From CAYXLI01 sp964464925 (GTDB lineage Bacteria > Acidobacteriota > Terriglobia > Bryobacterales > Bryobacteraceae): DNA of 44,734 nucleotides. Below are positions 1 to 8,576 of this stretch, one piece after another; position 1 is the stretch's first letter, and each line of letters starts with the position of its first letter. The notes below the pieces were generated by a model, which did no database searches, was not told where the DNA came from, and saw only the letters and a program-made list of their open reading frames with translations. The stretch spans positions 1 through 44,734 of the forward strand of contig CAYXLI010000039.1 of assembly GCA_964464925.1 (NCBI GenBank). The letters are read 5' to 3'. Position numbers and translations under genes: made by a program.

Positions 1-25
1 GTGTCCGGTATGGACAGAATAGGAA

Positions 26-101
26 TGGTGAGCCGGGCGGGACTCGAACCCGCGACCCTTTGATTAAAAGTCAAATGCTCTACCACCTGAGCTACCGGCC
101 C
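26..101 (-). tRNA. tRNA-Lys (anticodon TTT)
   Basis: Read on the minus strand, the sequence folds as a standard cloverleaf. A 7-bp acceptor stem (GGGCCGG with CCGGCTC, one G-U pair) is followed by TA, the D arm beginning GCTCAG, an anticodon loop CTTTTAA giving anticodon TTT, and a T arm with GGTTCGAACCC. The mature 3' end is encoded: discriminator A at 29 and CCA at 28-26. It decodes AAA/AAG lysine codons. No clear promoter was picked out in the 165 bases between it and the next gene. Confidence 0.97.
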
Positions 102-266
102 CTGACAAGAACAGCGGTGGATAACTTCAGGCTAACATAGTCACTCCCGCCACCACTCTTCACGATGCGTGGAGCTCGCGACCAATGGACATCTCTACTT
201 CACCGTGGAAGTGGACCGGCAGAAAATCCACCGATCACGCATTTGCCATGACATGATATTGGGTAA

Positions 267-1841
267 ATGCCGCAATCAGTGTTCCTAGTGGCGAGTGGTG
301 ACTCGCGTTTATCGGCCAACCAGAAATGTTGGCCGGCCCAAGAAGCTGTCGAGAAATCCGTTACCGAAGCGCTGGCGCGCGAAGGCTTCGAGGCACGTCG
401 CGCACATCCCTACAATCCGGACGAAAAGCACGGGTTCATCAATAGCCAGAAGTACGGGATGCAGGTGTTTCGAGACATTCCTAAAGACGCACCGCTGATC
501 GTTGTGGAGGCCGTGTGGCAATACACACATCACATTCTCGCAGGCCTTTACGCGCACACGGGTCCGATTCTCACCCTTGCCAATTTCAGCGGCCAGTGGC
601 CCGGACTCGTCGGCATGCTCAACCTGAACGGCTCATTGACGAAAGCCGGCATCCGCTTCAGCACTCTGTGGAGCGTCGAGTTTACCGACGACCTCTTCAA
701 GAAAGGCCTGCGGCAGTGGTTGAAACAGGGCCGCGTGGATCATGACCTGTCGCATGTTCGCAAGCCGGACGGTCTCGATGCCGCCGCTCGCGCCATCGGC
801 CGCGAAGTTGCTGCGCAGATGAAACGGGACCGCGCCATTCTGGGAGTCTTTGACGAAGGTTGCATGGGCATGTTCAACGCCATCATCCCCGACGAACTGC
901 TTCATCCAACGGGCGTATTCAAGGAGCGCCTGAGCCAGTCCGCACTGTTCGCTGCCATGCAGCGAGTGCCGGACTCCGAGGCCAAAGCGGTGCGCGCGTG
1001 GCTGGATAAGAAAGGCGTTCAGTTCCGAACCGGCCCTACACACGAGACCGACCTCACCGACGAGCAGGTTCACCTGCAATGCAAGATGTACATTGCAGCC
1101 GTGCGGCTGGCCGATGATTTCGGCTGCGCTGCCATTGGCATCCAGTACCAGCAGGGTTTGAAGGATCTCGCGCCTGCGTCAGACCTGGTGGAGGGCATCC
1201 TGAACAACGTAGACCGGCCGCCGGTTCGGGCCGAAGGCAATGGCCGCGTGCTGTTCGAAGGCGAGGCAATTCCGCACTTCAATGAAGTCGACGAATGCGC
1301 CGGGCTCGATGGCCTCGTGACTTATCGCGTGTGGCGGAAACTCGGCTACGATCCGGAGAACACCCTGCATGACGTCCGCTGGGGTGAGGACTACAACGGC
1401 GAATTCGTGTGGGTGTTCGAGATTTCCGGCGCCGCCCCGCCCAAGCACTTCATCGGCGAATACTCGGGCACCGTCAGCGAGCGACAGCCGCCGATGTACT
1501 TCCCCGCGGGGGGCGGCACGGTAAAAGGTATCAGCAAACCCGGCAAGATCGTTTGGAGCCGCATCTACGTCGAAGACGGAAGACTGAAAGCGGACGTAGG
1601 CCGCGGGAAGGTGATCGAACTTCCGCTCGAAGAAACCGAGCGCCGCTGGCAGGCAACTACCCCGCAATGGCCGATCATGCACGCCGTACTCGACGGTGTC
1701 TCGCGCGATCAGATGATGGCGAAACACAAGGCGAATCACGTCCAGGTGGCGTATGCGGACGATCCGGACAAGGCCATTGCGGCGAAGGTAGGAGCGTTCG
1801 AGGAACTCGGGATCGAAGTGCTGCTCTGCGGCAAGTGGTAG
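267..1841 (+). CDS. L-fucose isomerase-like protein
   Basis: A 524-residue protein of the L-fucose/L-arabinose isomerase superfamily, predicted to interconvert an aldose and a ketose in the cytoplasm with a divalent metal. The central block around residues 197-228 (DEGCMGMFNAIIPDELLHP, then TGVFKERLSQSA) is the conserved stretch I recognise from bacterial proteins annotated as fucose isomerase. The length is a little below E. coli FucI (591 residues). There is no signal peptide. The start is the first ATG in frame and no good Shine-Dalgarno precedes it. It stands alone, convergent with the Xaa-Pro peptidase gene, so the context does not reveal its sugar. Family membership is seen in the sequence; the exact substrate is not known. 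Confidence 0.85.
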   Translation: MPQSVFLVASGDSRLSANQKCWPAQEAVEKSVTEALAREGFEARRAHPYNPDEKHGFINSQKYGMQVFRDIPKDAPLIVVEAVWQYTHHILAGLYAHTGPILTLANFSGQWPGLVGMLNLNGSLTKAGIRFSTLWSVEFTDDLFKKGLRQWLKQGRVDHDLSHVRKPDGLDAAARAIGREVAAQMKRDRAILGVFDEGCMGMFNAIIPDELLHPTGVFKERLSQSALFAAMQRVPDSEAKAVRAWLDKKGVQFRTGPTHETDLTDEQVHLQCKMYIAAVRLADDFGCAAIGIQYQQGLKDLAPASDLVEGILNNVDRPPVRAEGNGRVLFEGEAIPHFNEVDECAGLDGLVTYRVWRKLGYDPENTLHDVRWGEDYNGEFVWVFEISGAAPPKHFIGEYSGTVSERQPPMYFPAGGGTVKGISKPGKIVWSRIYVEDGRLKADVGRGKVIELPLEETERRWQATTPQWPIMHAVLDGVSRDQMMAKHKANHVQVAYADDPDKAIAAKVGAFEELGIEVLLCGKW

Positions 1842-1872
1842 CAATTCGCGACAGTCAACAGGTCGTTTGTGA

Positions 1873-1897
1873 GGGGGTGCACGACACGCGCACCCCT
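1873..1897. terminator. GC-rich hairpin between convergent genes
   Basis: GGGGTGC (1874-1880) and GCACCCC (1890-1896) form a 7-bp stem with a possible extra G-U pair and a 9-base loop. It lies in the 72 bases between two convergent genes, where it could stop transcription from both sides. Neither side has a clear run of T, so it is only a candidate. Confidence 0.4.
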
Positions 1898-1913
1898 GCT
1901 AGGGCGGACGGCC

Positions 1914-3167
1914 TCATTCCATGGCGAACGGCTGCTCCAGAGAAGGACTGCGCGGTGTGAACAGTTCCGCCCCGTTCTCGGTGATGTACATGTCGTCCTC
2001 CAACCGGACGCCGAACTTTCCGGGCTGATAGATGCCCGGCTCATCGCTGAACGTCATGTTCTCGGCCAACGGAAGCCGGTTTCCGCGAACCAGGTACGGC
2101 CATTCGTGGCCATCCATACCAATGCCATGCCCGACCCGGTGCGTGAAGAACTTGTAGTCCGGTCCGAACCCGGCATCGGTGATCACCTTGCGGGCAGCGG
2201 CATCCACCGCCTCACATGGCACTTTCGGTTTGGCCGCCGCGAGCGCCGCAGCCTGCGCCTGATGCACAATATCGAACACACGCTTCATCCCGTCAGTTGC
2301 TTTGCCCACAACAAAGGTACGCGTAATGTCAGACTGATAGCCCTCCACGCGGCACCCGTCGTCAATCAGCACCAGGGAGCCTTCTTGGATGGTCTGCGGC
2401 TGCACCGATCCATGCGGCAACGCGGAGTACTCATCCACCTGCACACTCGCGAAGCCTGGAAATCCAAGCGCCTGATATGCCGCGCCGATCAGCCCGGAAA
2501 ACTCGCGTTCTGTCATGCCGGGCCGGATCGATCGCCAGGCTGCTTCGTACGCCTGCAAGGTCACGCTGTTGGCCAGCCGCATTAACGCCAGTTCCGCCGG
2601 ACTTTTGATCATCCGGCAACCGGCTGTGACCGGCGTAGCACTCGTCACAGTGGCGCTGGGTGCTGCCTTCCCGATTCCGTCCGCAAAGACAAACTTCACC
2701 GTCTCTTCGATGCCCAGCTTTCCCGTCGCAAGCCCTCGCTCCTTCAGCGATGCAGCCATCAGAGCATATGGGCTCTCGTCCTCACGCCAGGTGAACACGT
2801 GAGCTCGATCCGTGAATCCACCCAATTTGATCTGCTCCCTCGCACGTTCCTCTTCAAAGGACGGAGCGATAAAGAACGGCTCGCCGCGCGCGGGAATGAC
2901 CATCGCGAACAGTCGCTCCCCGCCTCCCCAGCGCACGGCGGAAAAATACTCGAGCGAAGTTCCTCCACTAAGGCAGACAGAATCGATCTTCTGTTCCACC
3001 ATGAGTTGCTGGGCACGCCGAATCCGTTGCTGGCGCTCAACAGGAGTAATCGGTACGGCCTCGGTTCGTCGGCTCTTTAGTTTGGAGATCGGCGAATCGC
3101 CTGGAACTGCGGACAGGGCGGCCGGCGCCAGCGCCCCGGTAATGAGCAAACGTCGGCGACTGATCAT
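1914..3167 (-). CDS. Secreted M24-family Xaa-Pro peptidase
   Basis: Metallopeptidase of family M24 (aminopeptidase P / Xaa-Pro dipeptidase, creatinase-like N-terminal domain plus pita-bread catalytic domain), 417 residues. All five metal ligands are visible in order: two Asp in the stretch IDDGCRVEGYQSDITRTF, His in HRVGHGIGMDGHE, Glu in FSDEPGIY and Glu in VRLEDDMYIT. The ATG at 3167 gives an N-terminus MISRRRLLITGALAPAALSA, which looks like a twin-arginine signal, so the enzyme is probably exported already folded. The frame stays open upstream to 3278, but that part overlaps the divergent gene and reads as noise. It would trim proline-containing peptides outside the cytoplasm. The family is clear; the exact specificity is not. 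Confidence 0.9.
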   Translation of the reverse strand: MISRRRLLITGALAPAALSAVPGDSPISKLKSRRTEAVPITPVERQQRIRRAQQLMVEQKIDSVCLSGGTSLEYFSAVRWGGGERLFAMVIPARGEPFFIAPSFEEERAREQIKLGGFTDRAHVFTWREDESPYALMAASLKERGLATGKLGIEETVKFVFADGIGKAAPSATVTSATPVTAGCRMIKSPAELALMRLANSVTLQAYEAAWRSIRPGMTEREFSGLIGAAYQALGFPGFASVQVDEYSALPHGSVQPQTIQEGSLVLIDDGCRVEGYQSDITRTFVVGKATDGMKRVFDIVHQAQAAALAAAKPKVPCEAVDAAARKVITDAGFGPDYKFFTHRVGHGIGMDGHEWPYLVRGNRLPLAENMTFSDEPGIYQPGKFGVRLEDDMYITENGAELFTPRSPSLEQPFAME

Positions 3168-3203
3168 GCTGTAGTTTACTGCGGCAGCCCGCGTCGGTGC
3201 AGT

Positions 3204-3212
3204 TGGTATACT
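3204..3212 (+). promoter_or_regulatory. Extended -10 promoter for the Gfo/Idh-thrB pair
   Basis: TGGTATACT carries the extended TGn motif and a hexamer with five of six matches to TATAAT. Transcription would begin near 3219, leaving a leader of about 19 bases that holds the ribosome binding site at 3226-3231. No convincing -35 box was found, as is usual for extended -10 promoters. Confidence 0.5.
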
Positions 3213-3225
3213 GACGATTTCCAAG

Positions 3226-3231
3226 AAGGAG
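3226..3231 (+). promoter_or_regulatory. Ribosome binding site deciding a TTG start
   Basis: AAGGAG lies six bases before TTG at 3238. It supports this rare start codon, which also gives the expected N-terminus of the Rossmann fold. Confidence 0.7.
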
Positions 3232-3237
3232 ATCATC

Positions 3238-4266
3238 TTGCGAGTCGGAATCCTTGGCTGCGGAGCCATTTCACACAAACATGCACAGGCCTACAGGAAC
3301 ATTGGTTTCCAAGTAACTGCCTGCACCGACATTTCGGAGAAATATGGGAAGCAATTCGCCGATCAGTATGGCGCTGAATTCGTCAAAAACTACGAGGATC
3401 TGTGCCGCCATCCCAGGGTGGACTATGTAGACGTATGTACGTTCCCGGACTTTCGACTGCAGCCGCTCGAGATCTGCGCAGCGCACGGCAAACACATTCA
3501 GGTGCAGAAACCGATCGCGACAAACCTCGAAACAGCACGGAAGATGATCGACGTCGCAGCAAGAGCCGGTATCGTGCTCGGCGTAGTCAGCCAGCACCGT
3601 TTCGATGATTCGACACAGTTTCTGAAGAAGGCAATTGCGGCAGGCCGGCTTGGTAAGATTCTGCAGGCCGACGCGTATGTGAAGTGGTATCGCTCCGCCG
3701 AGTACTACAGCCGCCCCATCAAGGGCAGTTGGGCCACGGAGGGTGGGGGCGCGCTGATCAACCAGGCGGTCCATCAGGTGGATGTGCTCTTATGGCTGGC
3801 AGGCAGCATCCGGGAGGTCTTTGGATACTGGCAGCTCGGTGCGCTGCACAAGATCGAATCTGAAGATGTTGTGGACGCTTTGATGCGGTTCGATAACGGT
3901 GCGATCGGAGTCATCCAGGCCGCCACTGCCTTCTGGCCGGGTTACTCGGAGCGCGTCGAAATCCACGGCACCAAGGGCACTGCCGTGATCACGGGCGACA
4001 AGCTCACTTCTTGGGATGTGGAAAACGATTCGGGCGATCCGCCGCCTCTTGCCAAAGACGTCGCTTCAGGTGCTTCAGACCCGATGGCCATTTCGCTCGA
4101 GCCCTTCGAGCGCCAGTTCCTAGATTTCGCGGAAGCGTGCAAGACCGGCCGTAGACCCCTGGTGAGCGGAGAGGACGGATACCGCGCTCTCGAACTCGTC
4201 ACCGCGATTTACACCTCTTGCAAATCCGGTCAGAAGGTCACTCTCGCCACCGGCGGAGCAGCCTAG
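3238..4266 (+). CDS. Gfo/Idh/MocA-family oxidoreductase
   Basis: NAD(P)-dependent sugar or cyclitol dehydrogenase of 342 residues. The N-terminal Rossmann fold begins at once with VGILGCGAISHKHAQAY (residues 3-19). The family motif VQKPIATNL follows near residue 85, and the C-terminal substrate domain contains GGGALINQAVHQVDVLLWL near residue 170, whose His is the usual catalytic position. The start is TTG at 3238, supported by AAGGAG six bases upstream and by the fold beginning immediately after it. There is no signal peptide, so it is cytoplasmic. It is three bases upstream of homoserine kinase and probably shares its mRNA, although no shared pathway is obvious. The substrate cannot be read from the sequence. 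Confidence 0.9.
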   Translation: MRVGILGCGAISHKHAQAYRNIGFQVTACTDISEKYGKQFADQYGAEFVKNYEDLCRHPRVDYVDVCTFPDFRLQPLEICAAHGKHIQVQKPIATNLETARKMIDVAARAGIVLGVVSQHRFDDSTQFLKKAIAAGRLGKILQADAYVKWYRSAEYYSRPIKGSWATEGGGALINQAVHQVDVLLWLAGSIREVFGYWQLGALHKIESEDVVDALMRFDNGAIGVIQAATAFWPGYSERVEIHGTKGTAVITGDKLTSWDVENDSGDPPPLAKDVASGASDPMAISLEPFERQFLDFAEACKTGRRPLVSGEDGYRALELVTAIYTSCKSGQKVTLATGGAA

Positions 4267-4269
4267 CGA

Positions 4270-5169
4270 ATGTTCACCACTGTCCGCGTGCCCGCGTCCA
4301 GCGCGAATCTTGGACCGGGCTTCGATGCTCTCGGGCTGGCCCTGAGCATTTTCCTGGAGTGCCGGTTCCGTCCGAGCGATTCGCTAAACATCCAAGTCAC
4401 CGGCCGGGATGCCGCGAGTATCTCCACCGCCGAAGACAACCTGGTCTGGCAGACTGCTCTTGCAGTCGCGCGCGATGTGGATGGCACGTTGCCTCCTGTC
4501 GAGTTGCAGATCAACAACGACATTCCGCTCGGCAAAGGCCTGGGTTCCAGCGCCGCTGCGTTGACGGCGGGTGTGGTGATCGCAGATCAGTTGCTCGCCT
4601 TGAACTGGAAGTCGCACCGCATCCTGGATGAAGCAGCGCGGATCGAGGGCCATCCTGATAATGTTGCGGCTTGCGTGCTCGGCTCCATCGTGGCCAGCGC
4701 CATCGATTCCGGGGGTGTCGCCCGGGCCGTCCGGCTGACCCTGCCCGAGCGCTACGCAATTGCCGTAGTGGTTCCGGACTTTGCGCTTCCTACCGCGAAA
4801 GCACGCTCCGTCCTGCCGCAGACCTATTCGAAGGCAGATGCGATCTTCAATGTCCAGCGTGCCGCCCTGCTGATCGCGGCGCTTGCCACCGGCACTACCT
4901 CGGCGTTCCCGACCGCATTGGAGGATCGTTTGCACCAGCCCTACCGGGCAGGCCTGGTTCCTGGTTTGGAAGAGGTGCTGAAACTGCGCGCTCCGGGCTT
5001 GCTTGGGTGCACGCTAAGCGGCGCAGGACCGAGCGTGCTTGTTTTTCACGAGCGCGGATATGAAAACGTGTGCGACCTTGTGAGGCAGATCTTCGCTATC
5101 CACGGCCGCGACGCCGAGGTGTTGCACACGGACATCGCCGACCATGGCTACGAGGTCTTGCCAGGGTAG
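4270..5169 (+). CDS. thrB: Homoserine kinase
   Basis: GHMP-family kinase that phosphorylates L-homoserine with ATP, the step before threonine synthase. The 299-residue length is typical. The N-terminus VRVPASSANLGPGFDALGLA and the ATP-binding loop PLGKGLGSSAAALTAG (about residues 83-98) are diagnostic, and the third GHMP motif is seen as GCTLSGAGPSVLVF near residue 250. The start ATG is preceded by GGAG at 4255-4258. It follows the Gfo/Idh oxidoreductase by three bases; no other threonine gene is in the window. Its stop lies three bases from the stop of the convergent DUF1501 gene. Confidence 0.95.
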   Translation: MFTTVRVPASSANLGPGFDALGLALSIFLECRFRPSDSLNIQVTGRDAASISTAEDNLVWQTALAVARDVDGTLPPVELQINNDIPLGKGLGSSAAALTAGVVIADQLLALNWKSHRILDEAARIEGHPDNVAACVLGSIVASAIDSGGVARAVRLTLPERYAIAVVVPDFALPTAKARSVLPQTYSKADAIFNVQRAALLIAALATGTTSAFPTALEDRLHQPYRAGLVPGLEEVLKLRAPGLLGCTLSGAGPSVLVFHERGYENVCDLVRQIFAIHGRDAEVLHTDIADHGYEVLPG

Positions 5170-5172
5170 CTC

Positions 5173-6579
5173 TTACGAGCTTGGCCATAGTTCGTTGATC
5201 GGTCCGTACAGATCGTCTTTCGAAGAGAACGGGACGTACTCGAAACCCCGCCCGAACGGATCGTCATAGCGCACGCTGGTCCAGTTGATTCCCAGTGCCG
5301 AGTAGATCGTCGCCTCCACATCTTCCGGCTTCACGTCGCGCTGGCGAGACCAACCCGAATCCATCGTCATGGATCCGGTGGCATCAGTCGCCCCCACCGC
5401 GCGGCCGCCTTTCACACCCGCGCCCGCGAAGGCGACGAATTGCTGCAGGAAGTGGTCGCGCCCGTTATTCGCGGTCAGCTTGCCGACCGTGCGGCCGAAC
5501 TCGCCAAGCATCACGACCAGCGTTCGATCCAGTTGGCCGCTCGCCTTCAGATCTGCAAGCATCGCCGCAACTCCAGCGTCGAACTGCCGAGCCAGTGTAA
5601 AGAGCCCTCCGTTGCCGTTGTTCCCATAGATGTTCTGGTGCATGTCCCAGCCGCCGATAGTGATCTGAACGAACCGAGTGCCTAGGTCCGCCGCCAGAAC
5701 CTTCTGCGCCAGCAGGCACGCATTCCCGAACGACGTATTGCCATAACGAGCGCTATCGGCCATCGTGTAGTCGAACGCGTGTTGCACGGCCGGATTGTAC
5801 GTGAGGTTCTCGGCCGCGGAGGAAAGGTCCTGATAGTCGTTCATCCGCGAACCGTAAACCGAATTCTTGCGAAGTCCGTCATCCAGCGCGTGCAGCGTGC
5901 TGATCTTGTTCGATAGCCGCTGCTGCCCGTCGGAATTCATCGTGTTCGGAATACCCGTTGCGGCTGGAACCAGGCGCATCGGATCGTAGGTTGCCGAAAG
6001 ATAACCGGACCCGATTCCTCCGCCTGAATTCAAGGCGAGGAACGCCGGCAATACCTGGCCCGGGCGCCGGTCCTGTTCCTTTTCGATCGCAACGATGCTA
6101 CCGATATTCGGCGCTATGTCGCCGAGCGCCGCACTCGGATTGCGTCCGATCTGCACCCAGTGTTGAGCAATCTGATGCGCAGCCGCCCACGCTCGCATGG
6201 AACGAACAATCGCGATATCCCCGAGCTGGTCGGCGAGCTTCGGCATAATGCCGGTGGGCCAAAGCACGTCGCCTATCTGCGTGGGATTGAATTCCTTCGG
6301 CGTCGTTCCATCGATCGCTTTCAGGTCGAACGTATCGGTGTGGCTCGGAGCACCCGCCATCAGTATGAAGATCACGTTCTTCGCCGTGTTCTGCACTTTC
6401 ACGGGAACGGAATTCACTACCACTCCGCCGCGTACCGGTCCCGTCAATACGGATGCGGTAACGCCCGCGCCTAGAACCTGAAACAACTCGCGGCGCGACA
6501 GGTGAGGACGTTCAAAGAACGGCTTGCGCGCATGCGGAAAACGATTGACGAACTGATTGAATTTCTCTTGTGCGGACAT
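5173..6579 (-). CDS. DUF1501 secreted protein
   Basis: A 468-residue protein of the DUF1501 family, which has an alkaline-phosphatase/sulfatase-like fold and is abundant in Planctomycetes, Verrucomicrobia and Solibacteres. Visible signatures are NVIFILMAGAPSHTDTFDLK near residue 70, GGWDMH in the middle, and LGEFGRTVGKL followed by NGRDHF toward the C-terminus. SRRELFQVLGAGVTASVL (residues 28-45) looks like a twin-arginine export signal. The start ATG at 6579 is chosen because GGAGG (6586-6590) lies six bases upstream and overlaps the stop region of the preceding gene; the frame is open further upstream, but only inside that gene. It is the second member of a fixed pair with the DUF1549/DUF1553 protein. 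No reaction is established for the family. Confidence 0.92.
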   Translation of the reverse strand: MSAQEKFNQFVNRFPHARKPFFERPHLSRRELFQVLGAGVTASVLTGPVRGGVVVNSVPVKVQNTAKNVIFILMAGAPSHTDTFDLKAIDGTTPKEFNPTQIGDVLWPTGIMPKLADQLGDIAIVRSMRAWAAAHQIAQHWVQIGRNPSAALGDIAPNIGSIVAIEKEQDRRPGQVLPAFLALNSGGGIGSGYLSATYDPMRLVPAATGIPNTMNSDGQQRLSNKISTLHALDDGLRKNSVYGSRMNDYQDLSSAAENLTYNPAVQHAFDYTMADSARYGNTSFGNACLLAQKVLAADLGTRFVQITIGGWDMHQNIYGNNGNGGLFTLARQFDAGVAAMLADLKASGQLDRTLVVMLGEFGRTVGKLTANNGRDHFLQQFVAFAGAGVKGGRAVGATDATGSMTMDSGWSRQRDVKPEDVEATIYSALGINWTSVRYDDPFGRGFEYVPFSSKDDLYGPINELWPSS

Positions 6580-6590
6580 GTGCGCCCTCC

Positions 6591-8498
6591 TCAGTAGTTG
6601 AATACGAAATCGACTTTGTTGTAGAGCGACCACAGCAGATCTTCCGCCGCCTGGGTGCGGTTTCCGGCCGTCAGCCGGTTCTTCGCTTCTGCTCTCTCGT
6701 CATTGGTTGGGTAGCGGGAGAGAACTGTGAGATACAGCATTTCAATCAACTGGTCGTCCGTCTTGTTCACGTGTTGCATCAGCAGGCTTGCCGTATCGCC
6801 TTTCCCGGTCGCCTTTGTACGGCTCATCACGAACGAGTCGTTCATCAGATTCAACACCTGCACCACAGAGGACTCGTTGTTGCGTGTCTGGTCGTCCCGA
6901 TTGCCGCGCTGGAAGCTATCGAGGAAGCCACTCACGGTCCCTCCAGGCAGTCCGCGAGTCTCAGGAAACTGCATTGCCCAACTTGTCTTGCCATAATCGG
7001 CGATCGTGTAGTTCGGCACTACATTGCTGGTCTGGACGATATTGTCGTGAATCTCCTCCGCCCACAAACGCCGCACCAGCTTACGCGCAAACAGCGTCTC
7101 CATGGACGGCTGCCACTGCGCGGGATCGTATCGGGAAGAAAGCTGATACGCGTCCGAAGCCGTCAGTTCCCGCATCAACGCCTTTAGGTCGAAGTTGCTG
7201 TTGATGAAATCCTGAGCAAGTGCATTCAGCAGACGCGGATTCGTCGGCTGCAGCGTCCACGGATCCGGCGGCGGATTATCAGGATCCAGCCTAGCGAGGT
7301 CGAACTGATTCGCCGGCTCCACAATGCCCCGCCCAAAGAACTCTTTCCAGATATAGTTCACCGTTGCACGTGCAAACTGAAAATCGGATGTGACATAGTT
7401 CGCCAGTTGCGCCTGCCAGTTATCGCCCTTCGCGGGAGTCGCACCCGTAAAGGGATACACCGGCATCACCGTACGAACAGTTCCCACCGCCAGCCTGTTC
7501 GGCCGGTTGCCGTTCGTCGTATTCAGCGGGTACCCGTTGTAACGTGAGTCGGCATCCCAGGACCAGTAGTAGGTCCGGTCCTTCGGATCATCTGTCGCCT
7601 TTACCTGACGCAGCGAAGCCTGCGAGAAAAATGCGGAAAGACCCCACATATCCATTCGGGTCGTGTTCTTACCCCAAAGATTCAGTGAGTCCAGATGGCC
7701 GCGGCCGTTGTGACACTCCAGACAATTCGCATTACCCAAACCGAGGAAAGTCTCTGCCACGTTGGAGGCCTGGCGATCCCACGTATCCTGAATCGGCCCT
7801 CCGGTCAAACGGCCGCCGACCACCCAGTTCAGTTCGCCTTGTGTCCACGTGTTTCCGCCCCGCGCCGTGATCAGTTCGCGCGCCATCTGATCGTACGCTT
7901 TGCCGTTGGCCAGAGAATCATGAATCCATTTTTGGAACGCATCACGCCCTTGCGGATACCGCGTGATCTGCGTGTTCGTGGAGCTGTTCTTAAATAGGTC
8001 GCCGAAATACATGGTCCATTTGTCGACCCATTCGGCCCGGTTCATCAACTCGTCGATGTACTTCGCCCTCTTGGCTGGGTCGGTATCGGCAACAAACGCA
8101 AGCAGACGATCAACAGTCGGAACCCGGCCGGTCAGGTCGAGAGACACACGGCGGGCAAATTCGTAATCGTTGGTGCGGTCAGCCGGAGTGACACCCGCAT
8201 CCGCCATGGCTTTGAACAGGTACTTGTCTACTGTGTTGTTCGATTGAGAAGCGGCCGCGGCATCTGTCACGCGGATTTTCGCGCCCAACGCCGGAAGCTT
8301 AGCAGTAACTTCATTGGTCACCGGAGTAAGACCCTTGGACCTGCTCAGTACGCTCGCCTGCAGCCCCGTTGCCGCGAACTCCTGGTGGCGCTCCCCAAAG
8401 TAGGTGCATTCTCCGGAATGGTCTATTGCGCGTGCAGTCTCCTGTGCCTGGACCGGCGGCAATGCCGCAACCAGCAGAAGACAGATGGATTTCGTCAT
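6591..8498 (-). CDS. DUF1549/DUF1553 secreted protein with CXXCH motif
   Basis: A 635-residue exported protein. A signal peptide occupies residues 1-19 (MTKSICLLLVAALPPVQAQ). DUF1549 (PSCyt2 type) spans roughly 90-300, with RRVSLDLTGRVPT and a CLECH motif at 259-263 that could bind one c-type haem. DUF1553 (PSD1 type) covers about 365-620, including VNYIWKEFFGRGIVEP and FARKLVRRLWAEEIHDN. An extra N-terminal segment around residues 28-45 (SGECTYFGERHQEF) precedes the DUF1549 domain. Such proteins are almost always encoded next to a DUF1501 protein, as here 11 bases downstream, and 78 bases upstream lies a GH116-type glycosidase. A periplasmic redox or polysaccharide-related role is often suspected, but no function is proven. 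Confidence 0.92.
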   Translation of the reverse strand: MTKSICLLLVAALPPVQAQETARAIDHSGECTYFGERHQEFAATGLQASVLSRSKGLTPVTNEVTAKLPALGAKIRVTDAAAASQSNNTVDKYLFKAMADAGVTPADRTNDYEFARRVSLDLTGRVPTVDRLLAFVADTDPAKRAKYIDELMNRAEWVDKWTMYFGDLFKNSSTNTQITRYPQGRDAFQKWIHDSLANGKAYDQMARELITARGGNTWTQGELNWVVGGRLTGGPIQDTWDRQASNVAETFLGLGNANCLECHNGRGHLDSLNLWGKNTTRMDMWGLSAFFSQASLRQVKATDDPKDRTYYWSWDADSRYNGYPLNTTNGNRPNRLAVGTVRTVMPVYPFTGATPAKGDNWQAQLANYVTSDFQFARATVNYIWKEFFGRGIVEPANQFDLARLDPDNPPPDPWTLQPTNPRLLNALAQDFINSNFDLKALMRELTASDAYQLSSRYDPAQWQPSMETLFARKLVRRLWAEEIHDNIVQTSNVVPNYTIADYGKTSWAMQFPETRGLPGGTVSGFLDSFQRGNRDDQTRNNESSVVQVLNLMNDSFVMSRTKATGKGDTASLLMQHVNKTDDQLIEMLYLTVLSRYPTNDERAEAKNRLTAGNRTQAAEDLLWSLYNKVDFVFNY

Positions 8499-8576
8499 AT
8501 AGCACTACACCCCGTCACGTCCTGTAAGAACACTGGCTATCGGGCAAAAGTAGCGCTCGTTTGTAAAATTTGTAAA

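Noticed and set aside
5168..5181. Five-base hairpin AGCTC-TTAC-GAGCT across the convergent stops of thrB and the DUF1501 gene
   Set aside because: The stem is too short to be meaningful and partly coding.
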